The notes: generated by a model not told the origin, from the sequence alone. Shown: positions 8,342-17,558, counted from the stretch's first letter. The stretch: DNA of 64,000 nucleotides from CAZSBB01 sp964605235 (GCA_964605235.1 CAZSBB010000011.1:62001-126000), one strand, 5' to 3'. Program-made: numbers and translations.

Positions 8342-10108
8342 ATGACGCAGACGACAACCTCACGTCTGACTCGCTGGCGCCATTGGCTGCGTTGGCCGCT
8401 GGTGACCAAAGAGCTGCTCGAGCAGGCGGCGCGGCGGTGGACTTATGTGCTGCGCGTGGTGTATGCCGGGCTGCTGTATGTGGTCGGCGGGATGATGTTG
8501 CATGAGCAACTGGGGCGCGGGATCAATCCGCTGTGGGCGCTGGGGCGCGGGCGGGAACTCTTTGAGATGCTGGTGGCGGTGCAGTTTGCCGGGGTGTATC
8601 TGTTCCTGCCGGCCCTGTTGTGCGGCGTGATCGCCCAGGAGAAGGAGCGCGACTCCCTGGTGCTGTTGTTGCTGACGGAGTTGACGCCGTGGCGCATCGC
8701 GGGGCAGAAACTGCTGTCGCGCCTGCTGCCGATGTCCATCTATCTGCTGCTGGCGCTGCCGCTGGTGGCGGTGGCGTATGCGTTTGGCGGCTTTGGGGTC
8801 GTGCATCTGCTGGCGGCGGCGCTGACGCTGGCGGTGTGCCTGCTGCAGGTCGGCTGCATCGCGCTGATGCTCTCGGCCTACGCGCGCTCGACGGCGGGCG
8901 CGTATCTGGGTACGTACCTCGTGGGCGGCTTGCTGTATGCGCTGCCCCTGTTGCTGTCGGCGCTGGGATACATCGCCACGCGCGGGCGGATGCTGCGCCG
9001 GGTTGATGAGGAATGGTTGGGTTTGTTCATTCCGCCGTTCTGGTTTTATGAAACGTACAACCGGGGGCTGGGGGCGCTGTGTTTAGGCTTGCTCCCGGCG
9101 CTGGGCACCGCCTTGATCAGCTTTGTGCTGGCGGTGGTGTTCGTGAAACGCCGGGCGCTGCTTCGGCCGCGCAACGTGCTGCTGGGTTTCTTCCGCCGGC
9201 TCGATGCGTTGTTCAAGCGGGCGAACAAGCTGACCGGCGGCGTGGTGTTGTACGAGCCGAAGTCCGCACTGCCGGGCGATCAGCCGGTGGCGTGGTGGGA
9301 ACTGACCAAACGCGCGGTGGGGCAGCCGCAGTACCTGCTGCGCATTCTGGTGGTGTTTCTGCTGCCGACGCTGTTTGTGGTCAGCGGCGTGGTGGCGCTG
9401 ACGCAGCCGGGCTATCGGCGCAACAACGAGGCGTTGTCGGTGACGTTGTTTTTCACCTGGCCGCTGGCGGCGCTGCTGATGGTGGTGCAGGGGGCGAGCA
9501 TTTTCGCCACCGAGCGGGCGCGGCAGACGCTGGAGGTGTTGCTGACGACGCCCATGACCGGGCGGGAGCTGGTGCTGCAGAAGACGGCAGCGCTGCGGCG
9601 GCTGGGGTTGGTGTTGATGACGCCGCTGCTGTTGCTGATCGGCGTGGAGACATGGTGGGAGACCTGGCCGTGGACCGCGGTGGATGGGAACGGCAGCCAT
9701 TTTTCCCGGGCGATGGTTTATCTGGCGGCAGCGCTGGGGTCGGTGTTCATCAACCTGCCGATGATCGGGTGGCTGGGGATGTGGATCGGCATGCGGGTGA
9801 GGCGGCACGCCCAGGCGTTGCTGACGGCGGTGGGGGCGCTGGTGCTGTGGGTGGCGGGTTGGCCGGTGTTGTATGTGGTGGTGTGGGAGATGTGGCTGGA
9901 CCGGCGGTGGAGCGGGCGGGACGTGGTTTGGCCGGTGCTGCTGAGTCCCGCGGCGTTGATTCCCCTCGCGGAGTTCGATGATCTGGATGACTTTCATGTC
10001 CCGGTGTGGGCGGCCATTGTCATCAGCCACGCCATGAGTCTGGGCGTGCTGTGGTATTTCCGCCGGCGGTGCCTGCGCGGGGCGGATCAATTGCTGGGGC
10101 GGGTGTGA
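8342..10108 (+). CDS. ABC-2 type permease, paralogue of the preceding gene
   Basis: A 588-residue protein closely parallel to the previous one: N-terminal WPLVTKELLEQAARRWTYVL, then QEKERDSLVLLLLTELTPW in the first half and TERARQTLEVLLTTPMTG in the second. The four motif copies across two adjacent genes point to an internal duplication followed by a tandem gene duplication. The twelve-base spacing to the previous gene indicates the same operon, of which this is the last gene. The two paralogues may form a heteromeric permease with the ATPase (inference). Confidence 0.85.
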   Translation: MTQTTTSRLTRWRHWLRWPLVTKELLEQAARRWTYVLRVVYAGLLYVVGGMMLHEQLGRGINPLWALGRGRELFEMLVAVQFAGVYLFLPALLCGVIAQEKERDSLVLLLLTELTPWRIAGQKLLSRLLPMSIYLLLALPLVAVAYAFGGFGVVHLLAAALTLAVCLLQVGCIALMLSAYARSTAGAYLGTYLVGGLLYALPLLLSALGYIATRGRMLRRVDEEWLGLFIPPFWFYETYNRGLGALCLGLLPALGTALISFVLAVVFVKRRALLRPRNVLLGFFRRLDALFKRANKLTGGVVLYEPKSALPGDQPVAWWELTKRAVGQPQYLLRILVVFLLPTLFVVSGVVALTQPGYRRNNEALSVTLFFTWPLAALLMVVQGASIFATERARQTLEVLLTTPMTGRELVLQKTAALRRLGLVLMTPLLLLIGVETWWETWPWTAVDGNGSHFSRAMVYLAAALGSVFINLPMIGWLGMWIGMRVRRHAQALLTAVGALVLWVAGWPVLYVVVWEMWLDRRWSGRDVVWPVLLSPAALIPLAEFDDLDDFHVPVWAAIVISHAMSLGVLWYFRRRCLRGADQLLGRV

Positions 10109-10332
10109 GCAGGGCGGGCCTGCGGGGTGTGGTGTCGGCGGGTGTCGGCAGGTGGTCACGGGGTGTGCTTGCCCGCGCGATTACCGGCATTGACGCCGCG
10201 CCAGGCATCAGGCCTTCGTCGCGCCGTCCCCACAGCATTCCCCCGTCCCGCGGCGCCCACCCCGCGTTCCCACGCCACCCACCCCGCCTTCCCACGCCAC
10301 CCTCGACAAGCGACATCGGGGCGGCAGCATAG

Positions 10333-10361
10333 AAAATGTATTTTCAATTAAAATACATTTT
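10333..10361. repeat. AT-rich perfect hairpin, 12-bp stem
   Basis: AAAATGTATTTT, a five-base CAATT loop, then AAAATACATTTT: a perfect inverted repeat in otherwise GC-rich DNA. It lies 225 bases after the permease operon. The bases between 10109 and 10332 hold no convincing gene. It could be a transcription end structure or the core of a repeat related in style to the palindromes at 12198 and 19311. Confidence 0.6.
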
Positions 10362-10472
10362 AAGCCGTGCCGGTTTAGGTTGGCGTACGGTGGACGGTGT
10401 GTCTGAGCATCAGTGAATCAGCAAATGGGTTGATGGGCGAGTGAATACCGCATGGCCGGCTCGTCCGTGCGC

Positions 10473-10916
10473 TCGAACCTGCAGGATGTCCGAATTCACA
10501 AGCCGGCGGCGTGGGTGCGGGTTGGGCGTGGGTCGGCAGGGGATTGTGGTTATCCCTGATTCGTTGGGCATTCGGGGGCGTAGCCCGTCGCTGACGCTTC
10601 CGGCTCGTTAAANNNNNNNNNNNNNNNNNNNNNNNNNNNNNNNNNNNNNNNNNNNNNNNNNNNNNNNNNNNNNNNNNNNNNNNNNNNNNNNNNNNNNNNN
10701 NNNNNNNNNNNNGATTCGTTGGGCATTCGGGGGCGTAGCCCGTCGCTGACGCTTCCGGCTCGTTAAAACAGTTTCGAACCTGCAGGATGTCCGACATCAC
10801 GAGCCGGCGGCGTGGGTGCGGGTTGGGCGTGGGTCGGCAGGGGATTGTGGTTATCCCTGATTCGTTGGGCATTCGGGGGCGTAGCCCGTCGCTGACGCTT
10901 CCGGCTCGTTAAAACA
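10473..10916. repeat. Tandem ~146-bp repeat array interrupted by the scaffold gap
   Basis: The unit runs from TCGAACCTGCAGGATGTCCG through GGGTTGGGCGTGGGTCGGC to GTCGCTGACGCTTCCGGCTC plus GTTAAAACA. One unit begins at 10473, another at 10774, and the shared GATTCGTTGGGC block recurs at 10558, 10713 and 10859 (the last two exactly 146 bases apart). The unit ends in the same 25-base arm as the dispersed elements at 15307, 19427, 22057 and 42563. Non-coding. Confidence 0.85.
10613..10712. other. Assembly gap (100 N)
   Basis: Exactly 100 undetermined bases, the conventional length for a scaffold gap of unknown size, placed inside the tandem repeat and flanked on both sides by the same unit. The true number of repeat units is unknown. 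Confidence 0.98.
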
Positions 10917-11018
10917 TGGCACCATCCGCGTTGGCTGGGGTTCCGCAGCGTCAGGCTGCCGCGGCTGTGCGTCCCGCGAGCAATATGGGTATCGGACAAG
11001 CTTTCGGCGCCGCCCGGC

Positions 11019-11966
11019 TTATCCTTCGCTCTCCTCACCTTCAGCTTCCACGCCTTCGCCCTGGGCTTCGGCGGCGTCGCGCTGGGTCAGGTAACGCGCC
11101 CGGTTGCTGCGATAGTCCATCAGCAGGTGCACGCGCTCCATCTGCTGGGGCGTGAGCGTTTCCTCGATCTGCTTGCGGGCCTGGCCCAGATGCGTCCGGC
11201 GGGAAAGATGGGTCAGCACCACCGCCTCGGCTGTGCTCTTTTCCAGCAGCCGCTGCACGTCAGTCAGATGCAGATGCTTGCCCACGCGGGCGCGGTCGCG
11301 GTGGCCCGGCTCCAGGAAGGTGCATTCGGTGATGAGCACCTTGGCGTTGAGCAGGTCGGGACGATCGAAGTGCTCGCCCCAGGCGGTGTCGCCGGTGTAG
11401 CAGACCAGCGGGATTTCCAGTTGCACGGTGATCTGTTCGCCGCGCTTCTTGCGCGCCACGAGCTGTTCCTGCGGCAGTCCGGCGAACTCCGGCCGAAGCT
11501 TGCTGCGGCGCTCGATGATGACAAACCCCAGCGACGGCACCGTGTGATTGGTGGCGAACGCGCGCAGGAAAATGTGATTCTTGACTTCCAGCTCGGCTTC
11601 GGGCGCCAGCGGGATGACCTGGTACGGCGTGCGCTGGGCTTCGAGATCCACCCATGCGCGCATCACGTTGTGGATCGGCTGCTCCAGCGCGGCGGGGCAG
11701 ATCACCGTGCCGGTGCCCATGCCCTGAAAGTTGCGCTGCGAGAAGTAGTAGGGCAAGCCGGCGGCATGATCCATGTGGCCATGGGTCAGGGCGACGAACT
11801 CGCTCGCCAGGGCGGCGCGGGGGCACCGGCCGATGTCGAAACAGACTGACAGCTCCGGCACCTGCACGACGGATTCTTCGCCGGCGATGGAGATGCCCTG
11901 CACGCGGTAGGGGGGCAGATACAGGAACCCCAATTGGGGACGACGGGGCGGCTCGCGTGGGATCAC
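11019..11966 (-). CDS. MBL-fold metallo-hydrolase, RNase Z-like
   Basis: About 315 residues. The metal-binding motif THGHMDHAAGLPYY (HxHxDH) and a later CYTGDTAW and ITECTFLEP are as in the RNase Z / tRNase Z-like branch of the metallo-beta-lactamase fold; VVLTHLSRR supplies a late His. These enzymes process tRNA 3' ends or hydrolyse phosphodiesters. GTG 11966 is chosen because a perfect GGAGG lies five bases upstream on this strand; the longer frame to 12029 lacks a site. The C-terminus is a short acidic Glu-rich tail. No partner gene nearby. Confidence 0.8.
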   Translation of the reverse strand: MIPREPPRRPQLGFLYLPPYRVQGISIAGEESVVQVPELSVCFDIGRCPRAALASEFVALTHGHMDHAAGLPYYFSQRNFQGMGTGTVICPAALEQPIHNVMRAWVDLEAQRTPYQVIPLAPEAELEVKNHIFLRAFATNHTVPSLGFVIIERRSKLRPEFAGLPQEQLVARKKRGEQITVQLEIPLVCYTGDTAWGEHFDRPDLLNAKVLITECTFLEPGHRDRARVGKHLHLTDVQRLLEKSTAEAVVLTHLSRRTHLGQARKQIEETLTPQQMERVHLLMDYRSNRARYLTQRDAAEAQGEGVEAEGEESEG

Positions 11967-12047
11967 GGAAACCTCCGGGCTTGGGCCGTCCGGCACAACT
12001 GGGCGGCAAAAGGTGGACGGCCAAGCCACGCTGCCCGCAAAAAACCG

Positions 12048-12124
12048 GCTGGCGTGGGATTTGAACCCACCGGCGACCTCGTCGCCTACCGGCTGCCTGG
12101 TTCACTGCTTCAGGCAACACAGCC
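12048..12124 (-). other. Degenerate tRNA-like sequence (T arm, variable-arm hairpin, acceptor 3' side)
   Basis: On the minus strand 12070-12054 gives a perfect T arm (GTGGG TTCAAAT CCCAC), followed by GCCAGCC as a 3' acceptor strand. A 6-bp hairpin GGCGAC/GTCGCC at 12086-12072 sits where a class II variable arm would be. The 5' side GGCTG at 12124 pairs with only five acceptor bases, and no seven-base anticodon loop can be drawn: the next hairpin has an 11-base loop. I read this as a decayed tRNA or integration-site remnant, not a working gene. Confidence 0.35.
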
Positions 12125-12197
12125 ACAAGCAACGCCATGCGCTGCTGTATGCATCATCGGGAAGCGCTGCGGGGCGGTCAAGTCGACGCGCGGGGAC

Positions 12198-12261
12198 GGG
12201 GATAAAAAAGGGGATAAGTACATTATTTTAAAATAATGTACTTATCCCCTTTTTTATCCCC
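12198..12261. repeat. 64-bp perfect palindrome abutting the cysteine desulfurase stop
   Basis: Two 32-base arms with no loop (12198-12229 and 12230-12261); the core of each arm is AAAAAAGGGGATAAGTACAT followed by TATTTT. The same core occurs at 19311-19378. The outer six bases here are GGGGAT paired with ATCCCC. It directly follows the TGA of the minus-strand cysteine desulfurase and may serve as its transcription end. Confidence 0.9.
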
Positions 12262-13452
12262 TCACACCGGCAGCGTGCGCGCCAGGCGGGTGACGACCTG
12301 CACCACCAGTTCGGCGGCCCGCTCCACCTCCGCGCCGGTCGTGTTCCTTGACAGCGAAAAGCGCACCGAGCCATGCGCCACGATTTCCGGAATGCCCAGC
12401 GCCAGCAGCACCGGCGAGGGTTCGAGCGATCCGCTGCTGCACGCGGCGCCGGCCGAGGCGCACACGCCCTGCTCGCTGAGCGCCAGCAGAATCGCCTCCG
12501 CTTCCAGCCGGGGAAAGCCGAGATTGCTGGTGTTCCACAAGCGCGGCTGCTCGTGCCCATGCACCACCGTCGCGGGCCAGCCGGCGCACACGAGCTGCTC
12601 GAAATGATCACGCAATTGCGCCAGCTCGGCGCGTCGAGCATCATCGGCGACGAATGCCTGGGCAAGCTGCGCCGCCACGCCCAGACCCAGCACGCCGACG
12701 GTGTTTTCGGTGCCGCCCCGGCGTTCCATTTCCTGCGGCCCGCCGTGCTGTTGGCGCGTCAGCCGCACCCCCCGCCGCACGTACAACGCGCCGGCTCCCT
12801 TGGGGCCGTGGAACTTGTGCCCCGCCAGCGTCAACAGGTCCACGCCCGCCGCCGTCGCATCCACCGGAATCTTGCCCACCGCCTGCGTGGCGTCCGTATG
12901 CAGCAGCACCGGCAAACCGCTGGCGGCGCGCACCTCCGCCACCACCTGTGCAAGCTGGGCAATCGGCTGAATCACCCCGGTTTCATTGTTCGCCCACTGA
13001 ATGCTGACGAGCGTCATGACCTGAGCGCTGGCTTCGCGCTGCAATGCATCCCGCAAGGTATGAGGTTCCACCAATCCGTTCACCAGCGGCAGCCGCACCA
13101 CGCGCACGCCCTCGGGCAACGCTTGCGCCATCGCGTCGGCAGGTTCCCGAATGGCGCTGTGTTCCACCGCCGTGGTCAGCAGCACGCGCGGGCGCGTCCC
13201 CAGCAGCGCCAGGTTGTTCGCTTCCGTGCCTCCCGAGGTGAACACCAGCGTGCGCGGCTTGACCCCGATGAGCTGCGCCACGCTCGCCCGCGCCAGCTCC
13301 ATCTCCTGCCGCACCTGCTGTCCTAATCGATGCACGCTGGAGGGGTTCGCCCAGCGGGAGCGCAGCGCCTGCGTCATGGCGTCGACTACTTCCGGCGCCG
13401 GCGCGGTGGTGGCGTTGTTGTCCAGGTAAATCCAGTCCATAGGATCGACCAT
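12262..13452 (-). CDS. Cysteine desulfurase (NifS/IscS family)
   Basis: A 396-residue class V aminotransferase-fold PLP enzyme that moves sulfur from cysteine to scaffold or thiolation partners. Seen: the N-terminal MDWIYLDNNATTAP motif, PLP-lysine region LAGHKFHGPKGAGALYVRRG, and the active-site cysteine loop ASAGAACSSGS near residue ~345. ATG 13452 has a G-rich stretch upstream; ATG 13440 (just before DWIYLD) is possible. No isc/suf partner genes are beside it. The stop codon touches the palindrome at 12198-12261. Confidence 0.93.
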   Translation of the reverse strand: MVDPMDWIYLDNNATTAPAPEVVDAMTQALRSRWANPSSVHRLGQQVRQEMELARASVAQLIGVKPRTLVFTSGGTEANNLALLGTRPRVLLTTAVEHSAIREPADAMAQALPEGVRVVRLPLVNGLVEPHTLRDALQREASAQVMTLVSIQWANNETGVIQPIAQLAQVVAEVRAASGLPVLLHTDATQAVGKIPVDATAAGVDLLTLAGHKFHGPKGAGALYVRRGVRLTRQQHGGPQEMERRGGTENTVGVLGLGVAAQLAQAFVADDARRAELAQLRDHFEQLVCAGWPATVVHGHEQPRLWNTSNLGFPRLEAEAILLALSEQGVCASAGAACSSGSLEPSPVLLALGIPEIVAHGSVRFSLSRNTTGAEVERAAELVVQVVTRLARTLPV

Positions 13453-13550
13453 TGTAGACCCCCAGCCCCCCGGATTGGGCACAGCGGGCAACTGGCGGCA
13501 GGGGTGAAATCTGATATACCAGTATGACCATTCCTTTGGAGTTGTTCGCC

Positions 13551-15080
13551 ATGTCGCAGTTGTTGCTGGCGCTGGATGAAACGGCGTTGCCGGTGCGTGC
13601 CCAGGTTTGTCTGCATCTGTCCCGGCCGCAGGTGCGCGCCGAGCCGGTGCTGATTCCTGCGCCGCTGGGGAGCAATCAACCCGACGACGTGGCGGCGATG
13701 TTTTATGGTTCAGTGCTGTACGACGGCGGGCGGTACCGCATGTGGTATCACGCCTGCCACAGCCAGCGAAATCCCGATTGGTCGGCCGACCAGCAGCGGC
13801 AACTGGCGCGCTACCGCGACCCGGTGTGGCTGGGGCCGGTGTGCTATGCGGAGAGTGATGACGGGATCAACTGGCGCCGGCCGGCGCTGGGGCAGTTCCG
13901 TTGGCAGGGCAGCACGGCCCACAATGCGTTGGACCTGCCGCATACGCTGACCGCCGGGGCGTTGGTGCTCAAGGACGAGCAGGAGCCGGACCCCGGCCGC
14001 CGGTACAAAATGATATATCAGTTCTTCCCGCGCTACGCCGACCCGCGTGACCCGCGCGACGGCGGGACCACCACGGTGGCGACGGCGGTGTCGCCTGATG
14101 GGTTGTCGTGGCGGCTGGCGGGGGTGCCGTATCTTGACCAGTTCATGGAGCCGGCGGGCTTCTGGCAGCATCAGGGGCGGTACGTGTTCGGCTACCAGGC
14201 GGGCGACGGCTGGGGGGCGCACTTTTCCAACAACGGCCACGCCAGCGGGCGACAGGGTCTGGCGCGGATGGCGCTGGATTTCGATCACTGGATCGACGGC
14301 TACCTGCCCTCCTTCCTGGTGCCTGAGCCACAGGATCCCGCCCGGCGTGGGCACAAGGGCAGCTATGTCCACAACCATCTGGGCGTGGCGGCGGCGAGCT
14401 TCGGCAATGTCTGCGTCGGGCTGTATGGCATCTGGTACAACGAGCCGAATTTCGCTGACATTCATTGCGATCTGGGCTTGCTGGTGTCCCGCGATGGCGT
14501 GCGGTTCACCGAGCCGGCGCCGGGGCAGATTTTCCTGGCGGCGGCCGACTCACCCGCCGAGCCGTGTGCGACCGGGCAGGCGTTTCACACCAATCTCTGT
14601 CAGGGCAACGGCATTTTGAACGTGGGCGACGAGACGCGGATATACCACGGCCGGTGGCGCAACTCCGCCAGCTACGACCCGCAGGTGTACTACGGCAGCA
14701 TCGCGCTGGCGACCTTGCCGCGCGATCGCTGGGGGGCGTTGGCGGTGTTTCCCAATCGGCAGGCGGGGCATGTGTGGACGCAGCCGGTGACGCTGGGGGC
14801 GTCGGCTGAGAAGGACACCGCGATCACGCTCAACGCGACCGACGCGCGGGGGCTGAGCGTGTCGTTGTGCGATGAAAACTTTCAGCCGCTGACGCCTGCT
14901 GCGGGTGGCGCCGGGGGGAACAACCTGCCGATCGTGGGCGATGCGGGGTTGGACCTGCCGGTGTTGCTGGATGGTGAGTTGCTATCACGGCTGCGCGGGC
15001 GCGCGGTGCGGCTGCGCATTGGCTTTCGCAAAACGGAAAACCTCGATCCCCGGCTGTATGCCGTCAACGTGCGCGGCTGA
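13551..15080 (+). CDS. Predicted beta-propeller glycoside hydrolase-like protein
   Basis: About 509 residues without a signal peptide. Repeated propeller signatures are visible: YRMWYHACHS, YAESDDGINWRRP, YKMIYQFFPRY, AVSPDGLSWR, DLGLLVSRDGVRFTEP and TRIYHGRWR. This SxDG-x-x-W pattern is typical of five-bladed GH32/GH43-like proteins of Planctomycetes, most without a known substrate. ATG 13551 has GGAG upstream; an earlier in-frame ATG at 13524 has none. It is divergent from the cysteine desulfurase gene. Function as a carbohydrate-active enzyme is inference from the fold pattern. Confidence 0.65.
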   Translation: MSQLLLALDETALPVRAQVCLHLSRPQVRAEPVLIPAPLGSNQPDDVAAMFYGSVLYDGGRYRMWYHACHSQRNPDWSADQQRQLARYRDPVWLGPVCYAESDDGINWRRPALGQFRWQGSTAHNALDLPHTLTAGALVLKDEQEPDPGRRYKMIYQFFPRYADPRDPRDGGTTTVATAVSPDGLSWRLAGVPYLDQFMEPAGFWQHQGRYVFGYQAGDGWGAHFSNNGHASGRQGLARMALDFDHWIDGYLPSFLVPEPQDPARRGHKGSYVHNHLGVAAASFGNVCVGLYGIWYNEPNFADIHCDLGLLVSRDGVRFTEPAPGQIFLAAADSPAEPCATGQAFHTNLCQGNGILNVGDETRIYHGRWRNSASYDPQVYYGSIALATLPRDRWGALAVFPNRQAGHVWTQPVTLGASAEKDTAITLNATDARGLSVSLCDENFQPLTPAAGGAGGNNLPIVGDAGLDLPVLLDGELLSRLRGRAVRLRIGFRKTENLDPRLYAVNVRG

Positions 15081-15101
15081 GTTGCTGGGTGGGTTTAGTA
15101 G

Positions 15102-15420
15102 GTCCGGGCTGGCCCGGACAGGTGGGCGCAGGGAGACCGTTGGCCGGACGAGCCCGGATCTACCAGATGCGTCAGCCGCGCGCTGCGGGGGCGCGTGACC
15201 CGCAGACTTGCGTCTGCGGCTCAGCATGCCGAGCGCGCTGCTTTCCCTCCGAGCCGCCGACGCGAGTCGGCGGGTGCAGGGCGCTGTGCGCGCGGGCTTT
15301 TGCTGAACGAGCCGGAAGCGTCAGCGATGGGCCACGTCATCGTTTACCGGATGCTTCGCGCTAGACCACAGATGCCTGGGCGACCACGCGCCCAACCCGT
15401 CGCTGACGCTTCCGGCTCGT
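15102..15420. repeat. Cluster of palindromic repeats downstream of 13551-15080
   Basis: Four repeat types lie side by side: GTCCGGGCTGGCCCGGAC (15102-15119); CCGCAGAC-TTGC-GTCTGCGG (15198-15217); CCGCCGAC-GCGA-GTCGGCGG (15254-15273); and a pair of inverted arms ACGAGCCGGAAGCGTCAGCG at 15307 and its complement ending at 15420. Together they fill most of the 410-base gap before the small ORF at 15491. No gene seen in it. Confidence 0.8.
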
Positions 15421-15490
15421 CAAGAGGGCCATCGGGTTGGGGCAGGGCGAAGCTGGTTGACGGCAGACGGTCAGCGCGGGGGCGGATGAA

Positions 15491-15694
15491 TCAGCAGCAG
15501 CAGCAGTCGGCGGGGTCAGCTTCCAACTCGCGGGTGGTTTCCTCGCGGAGCTGGCGCGCCTGCGCGGCGACCTGTGCGGATTCAATGACCTGACCCGTGC
15601 GCGCCAGGGTGAGCTGGCGATGGCGCAGCCGCGCCAGTTCGCGTCGGGCGGTGGTGAGGCGTTGGGCAACGATAGTGGTGTTCGCGGACTTCAT
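15491..15694 (-). CDS. Small hypothetical protein with Cys4 C-terminus
   Basis: Sixty-seven residues from ATG 15694, with GGGGA eight bases upstream. It is rich in Arg, Ala and Gln and probably a helical or coiled-coil segment, ending in EADPADCCCC. The Cys tail comes from a CTG/CAG-like run, so slippage could have made it. The longer frame to 15835 adds unlikely N-terminal sequence. No homologue recognised; it may not be a gene. Confidence 0.35.
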   Translation of the reverse strand: MKSANTTIVAQRLTTARRELARLRHRQLTLARTGQVIESAQVAAQARQLREETTRELEADPADCCCC

Positions 15695-15942
15695 GGCAGT
15701 ATCCCCGGGGTTGGTACAAACATTCCTTTGGGCACGGTGGCCCGGTACGAAGGAGCGGAATGTTAGCGAGCTATCGGCGTTTGAAAAGGCCCCTTGCATA
15801 AGATTTTCGCAAACACGCGACAGATCAAGGTTCATAATCCCACTAACGCATCAATTCGGCAGGTTATTCCCGACCGGTCGCTGGCGACGGGGGGGCGGAG
15901 GCGTTACGCTTTGTGGCTCGATTTCCCCAGTCTGGAGCTGCC

Positions 15943-17262
15943 ATGCCGCGCATTTTGCCCATTACCGCGATCACCTATGACCTGGCCCTGGGGCGTGATT
16001 TGTCGACCAAAGTCGCCCCGCCGTATGACGTGCTGGATGAGCGGTCCAAGGCGGGTCTGCTGGCGCAGGACGAGTACAACATCGTGGCGATTGATTTGCC
16101 GCACCTGCCGCCCAAGACGGTCGGGCCCGACAGTGCTTATCAGGGCGCTGCCGCCACGCTCAACAAATGGCTCGACGCGGGTGTGCTGGAGCGTGGCTCC
16201 ACGCCGGCGGTGTACGTGTATCAGCAGACCTACGCCGCGCGCGGGCAGACCTACCATCGGCGGGGGCTGATCGCCAACGTCGCGCTGCAACCGTTTGGCG
16301 TCAAGCCCAGCGACGGCAGCGGCGGCGTCTACGCCCACGAGCAGACCTTCAGCGAACCGAAGGAAGATCGCCTGCGCTTGATGCGCGCCACGCAGGCGCA
16401 GCTTTCGCCGATCTTCGGGTTGTATGCCGACCCGACCGATCAGGTCACTGGCCTGCTGGCGGGGGTGATCGAGCGCGGCGAGCCGGACTTCTCCGCCAGC
16501 ACCACCAGCGACGGCGTGCGCCATAGCGTGTGGGTCGTCAGCGATCCCGCGGAAATCGCCACCTTCGCGGCCGCGCTGCGTCCCTGTGACACCTTCATCG
16601 CCGACGGGCATCATCGCTACACCACCGCGCTCAACTACCGCCAGGAACTCGGGGAGATCGCTGCTGACCATCCCGCGCAGGCGTGCCTGTTCGTGCTGGT
16701 GGCGATGCAGGACCCGGGCCTGATCGTGCTGCCCACCCATCGCGTGCTCGGCGGCATGCAGGGCTTGTCGCTGGCGAAGCTGCGCCAGGTCGGCCGGGGC
16801 AGGATTCAAATCACTAAGTTCCAAGGTGATTCACTCGCAGCGCTCGAGGCCGCGCTGCCCACCGCCGGCCACCACGCGCTGGGGCTGCTGTGTCCGGGTG
16901 ATCCCGAAGGCCCGCTGGCGCTCTGCACCACGGTGGATGCCGACCCCTTGGCGCAGAGCCATGCCGACCGCACCCCCGCCTGGCGCCAGTTGGATGTCGC
17001 CATCGTGCAGCATTTGTTGGTGGAGGAGCTGTGTCAGCCGCACTTCGCCGGCGGGAAGCCGTTGGCGTGGAAGTTCCCCCACGACTTGCCGACTGTCGAG
17101 CAGATCACCGACGGCAGCCACTACCAACTGGGCGTCATCACCCAGGCCACCCCGCTGGGCGCGATCGAGCAGGTCTGCACCGCCGGCGAGCTGATGCCGC
17201 AGAAGAGCACGTTCTTCTACCCCAAGCTGGCGACCGGGCTGGTGATCAATCCGCTTAAGTGA
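15943..17262 (+). CDS. DUF1015 family protein
   Basis: A 439-residue protein of the usual DUF1015 size. Motifs seen: VAPPYDVLDERSK near the N-terminus, ADPTDQV, FIADGHHRYTTALNYR in the middle and LPTHRVLGG. The C-terminal part contains a conserved KSTFFYPKLATGLVI. A cytosolic role is likely; the family has no settled function. ATG 15943 is preceded by GGAG five bases upstream, better than ATG 15913. It is followed by the long inverted repeat 17270-17532. Confidence 0.85.
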   Translation: MPRILPITAITYDLALGRDLSTKVAPPYDVLDERSKAGLLAQDEYNIVAIDLPHLPPKTVGPDSAYQGAAATLNKWLDAGVLERGSTPAVYVYQQTYAARGQTYHRRGLIANVALQPFGVKPSDGSGGVYAHEQTFSEPKEDRLRLMRATQAQLSPIFGLYADPTDQVTGLLAGVIERGEPDFSASTTSDGVRHSVWVVSDPAEIATFAAALRPCDTFIADGHHRYTTALNYRQELGEIAADHPAQACLFVLVAMQDPGLIVLPTHRVLGGMQGLSLAKLRQVGRGRIQITKFQGDSLAALEAALPTAGHHALGLLCPGDPEGPLALCTTVDADPLAQSHADRTPAWRQLDVAIVQHLLVEELCQPHFAGGKPLAWKFPHDLPTVEQITDGSHYQLGVITQATPLGAIEQVCTAGELMPQKSTFFYPKLATGLVINPLK

Positions 17263-17269
17263 AGCATTT

Positions 17270-17532
17270 TTTTTGCCACGGATGAACACAGATGAACACG
17301 GATGAAGAGATGAAGGTGAGGAGAAGCTAACCTGTTGCGTGCAAGCTGCGGATGAGCGGAGCGAATGTGGAGGTGTTGATGTGGAGATGTGGGATGTGGT
17401 GATGTGAAACTTAGCTGACGGTGAGGCGTTTACGGCAAGCTGCCCGCTACAAATCACCGAATCTCAAATCACCAAATCTCCAAATTCAACATCTCTTCAT
17501 CCGTGTTCATCTGTGTTCATCCGTGGCAAAAA
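17270..17532. repeat. Hairpin element with perfect 43-bp inverted arms
   Basis: Left arm 17270-17312 (TTTTTGCCACGGATGAACAC, then AGATGAACACGGATGAAGAG and ATG) and right arm 17490-17532 are exact reverse complements. The ~177-base interior is also partly self-complementary (GATGTGG-type repeats against CAAATC/CACC). Related elements are at 30650-30857 and, one-sided, at 33643-33696. No transposase is present. The right arm lies directly before, and in some frames runs into, the sigma-factor coding region. Confidence 0.9.
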
Positions 17533-17558
17533 TCTCTTATCCCTGTCTGGACCACCAC

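Noticed and set aside
10375..10872. Minus-strand ORF reading through the N gap
   Set aside because: Made of repeat units and undetermined bases.
10473..10916. Possible CRISPR array
   Set aside because: Unit is 146 bases with the whole unit conserved, no unique spacers, no cas genes.
12040..12130. tmRNA or selenocysteine tRNA
   Set aside because: No tag reading frame, no UCA anticodon loop and acceptor pairs incompletely.
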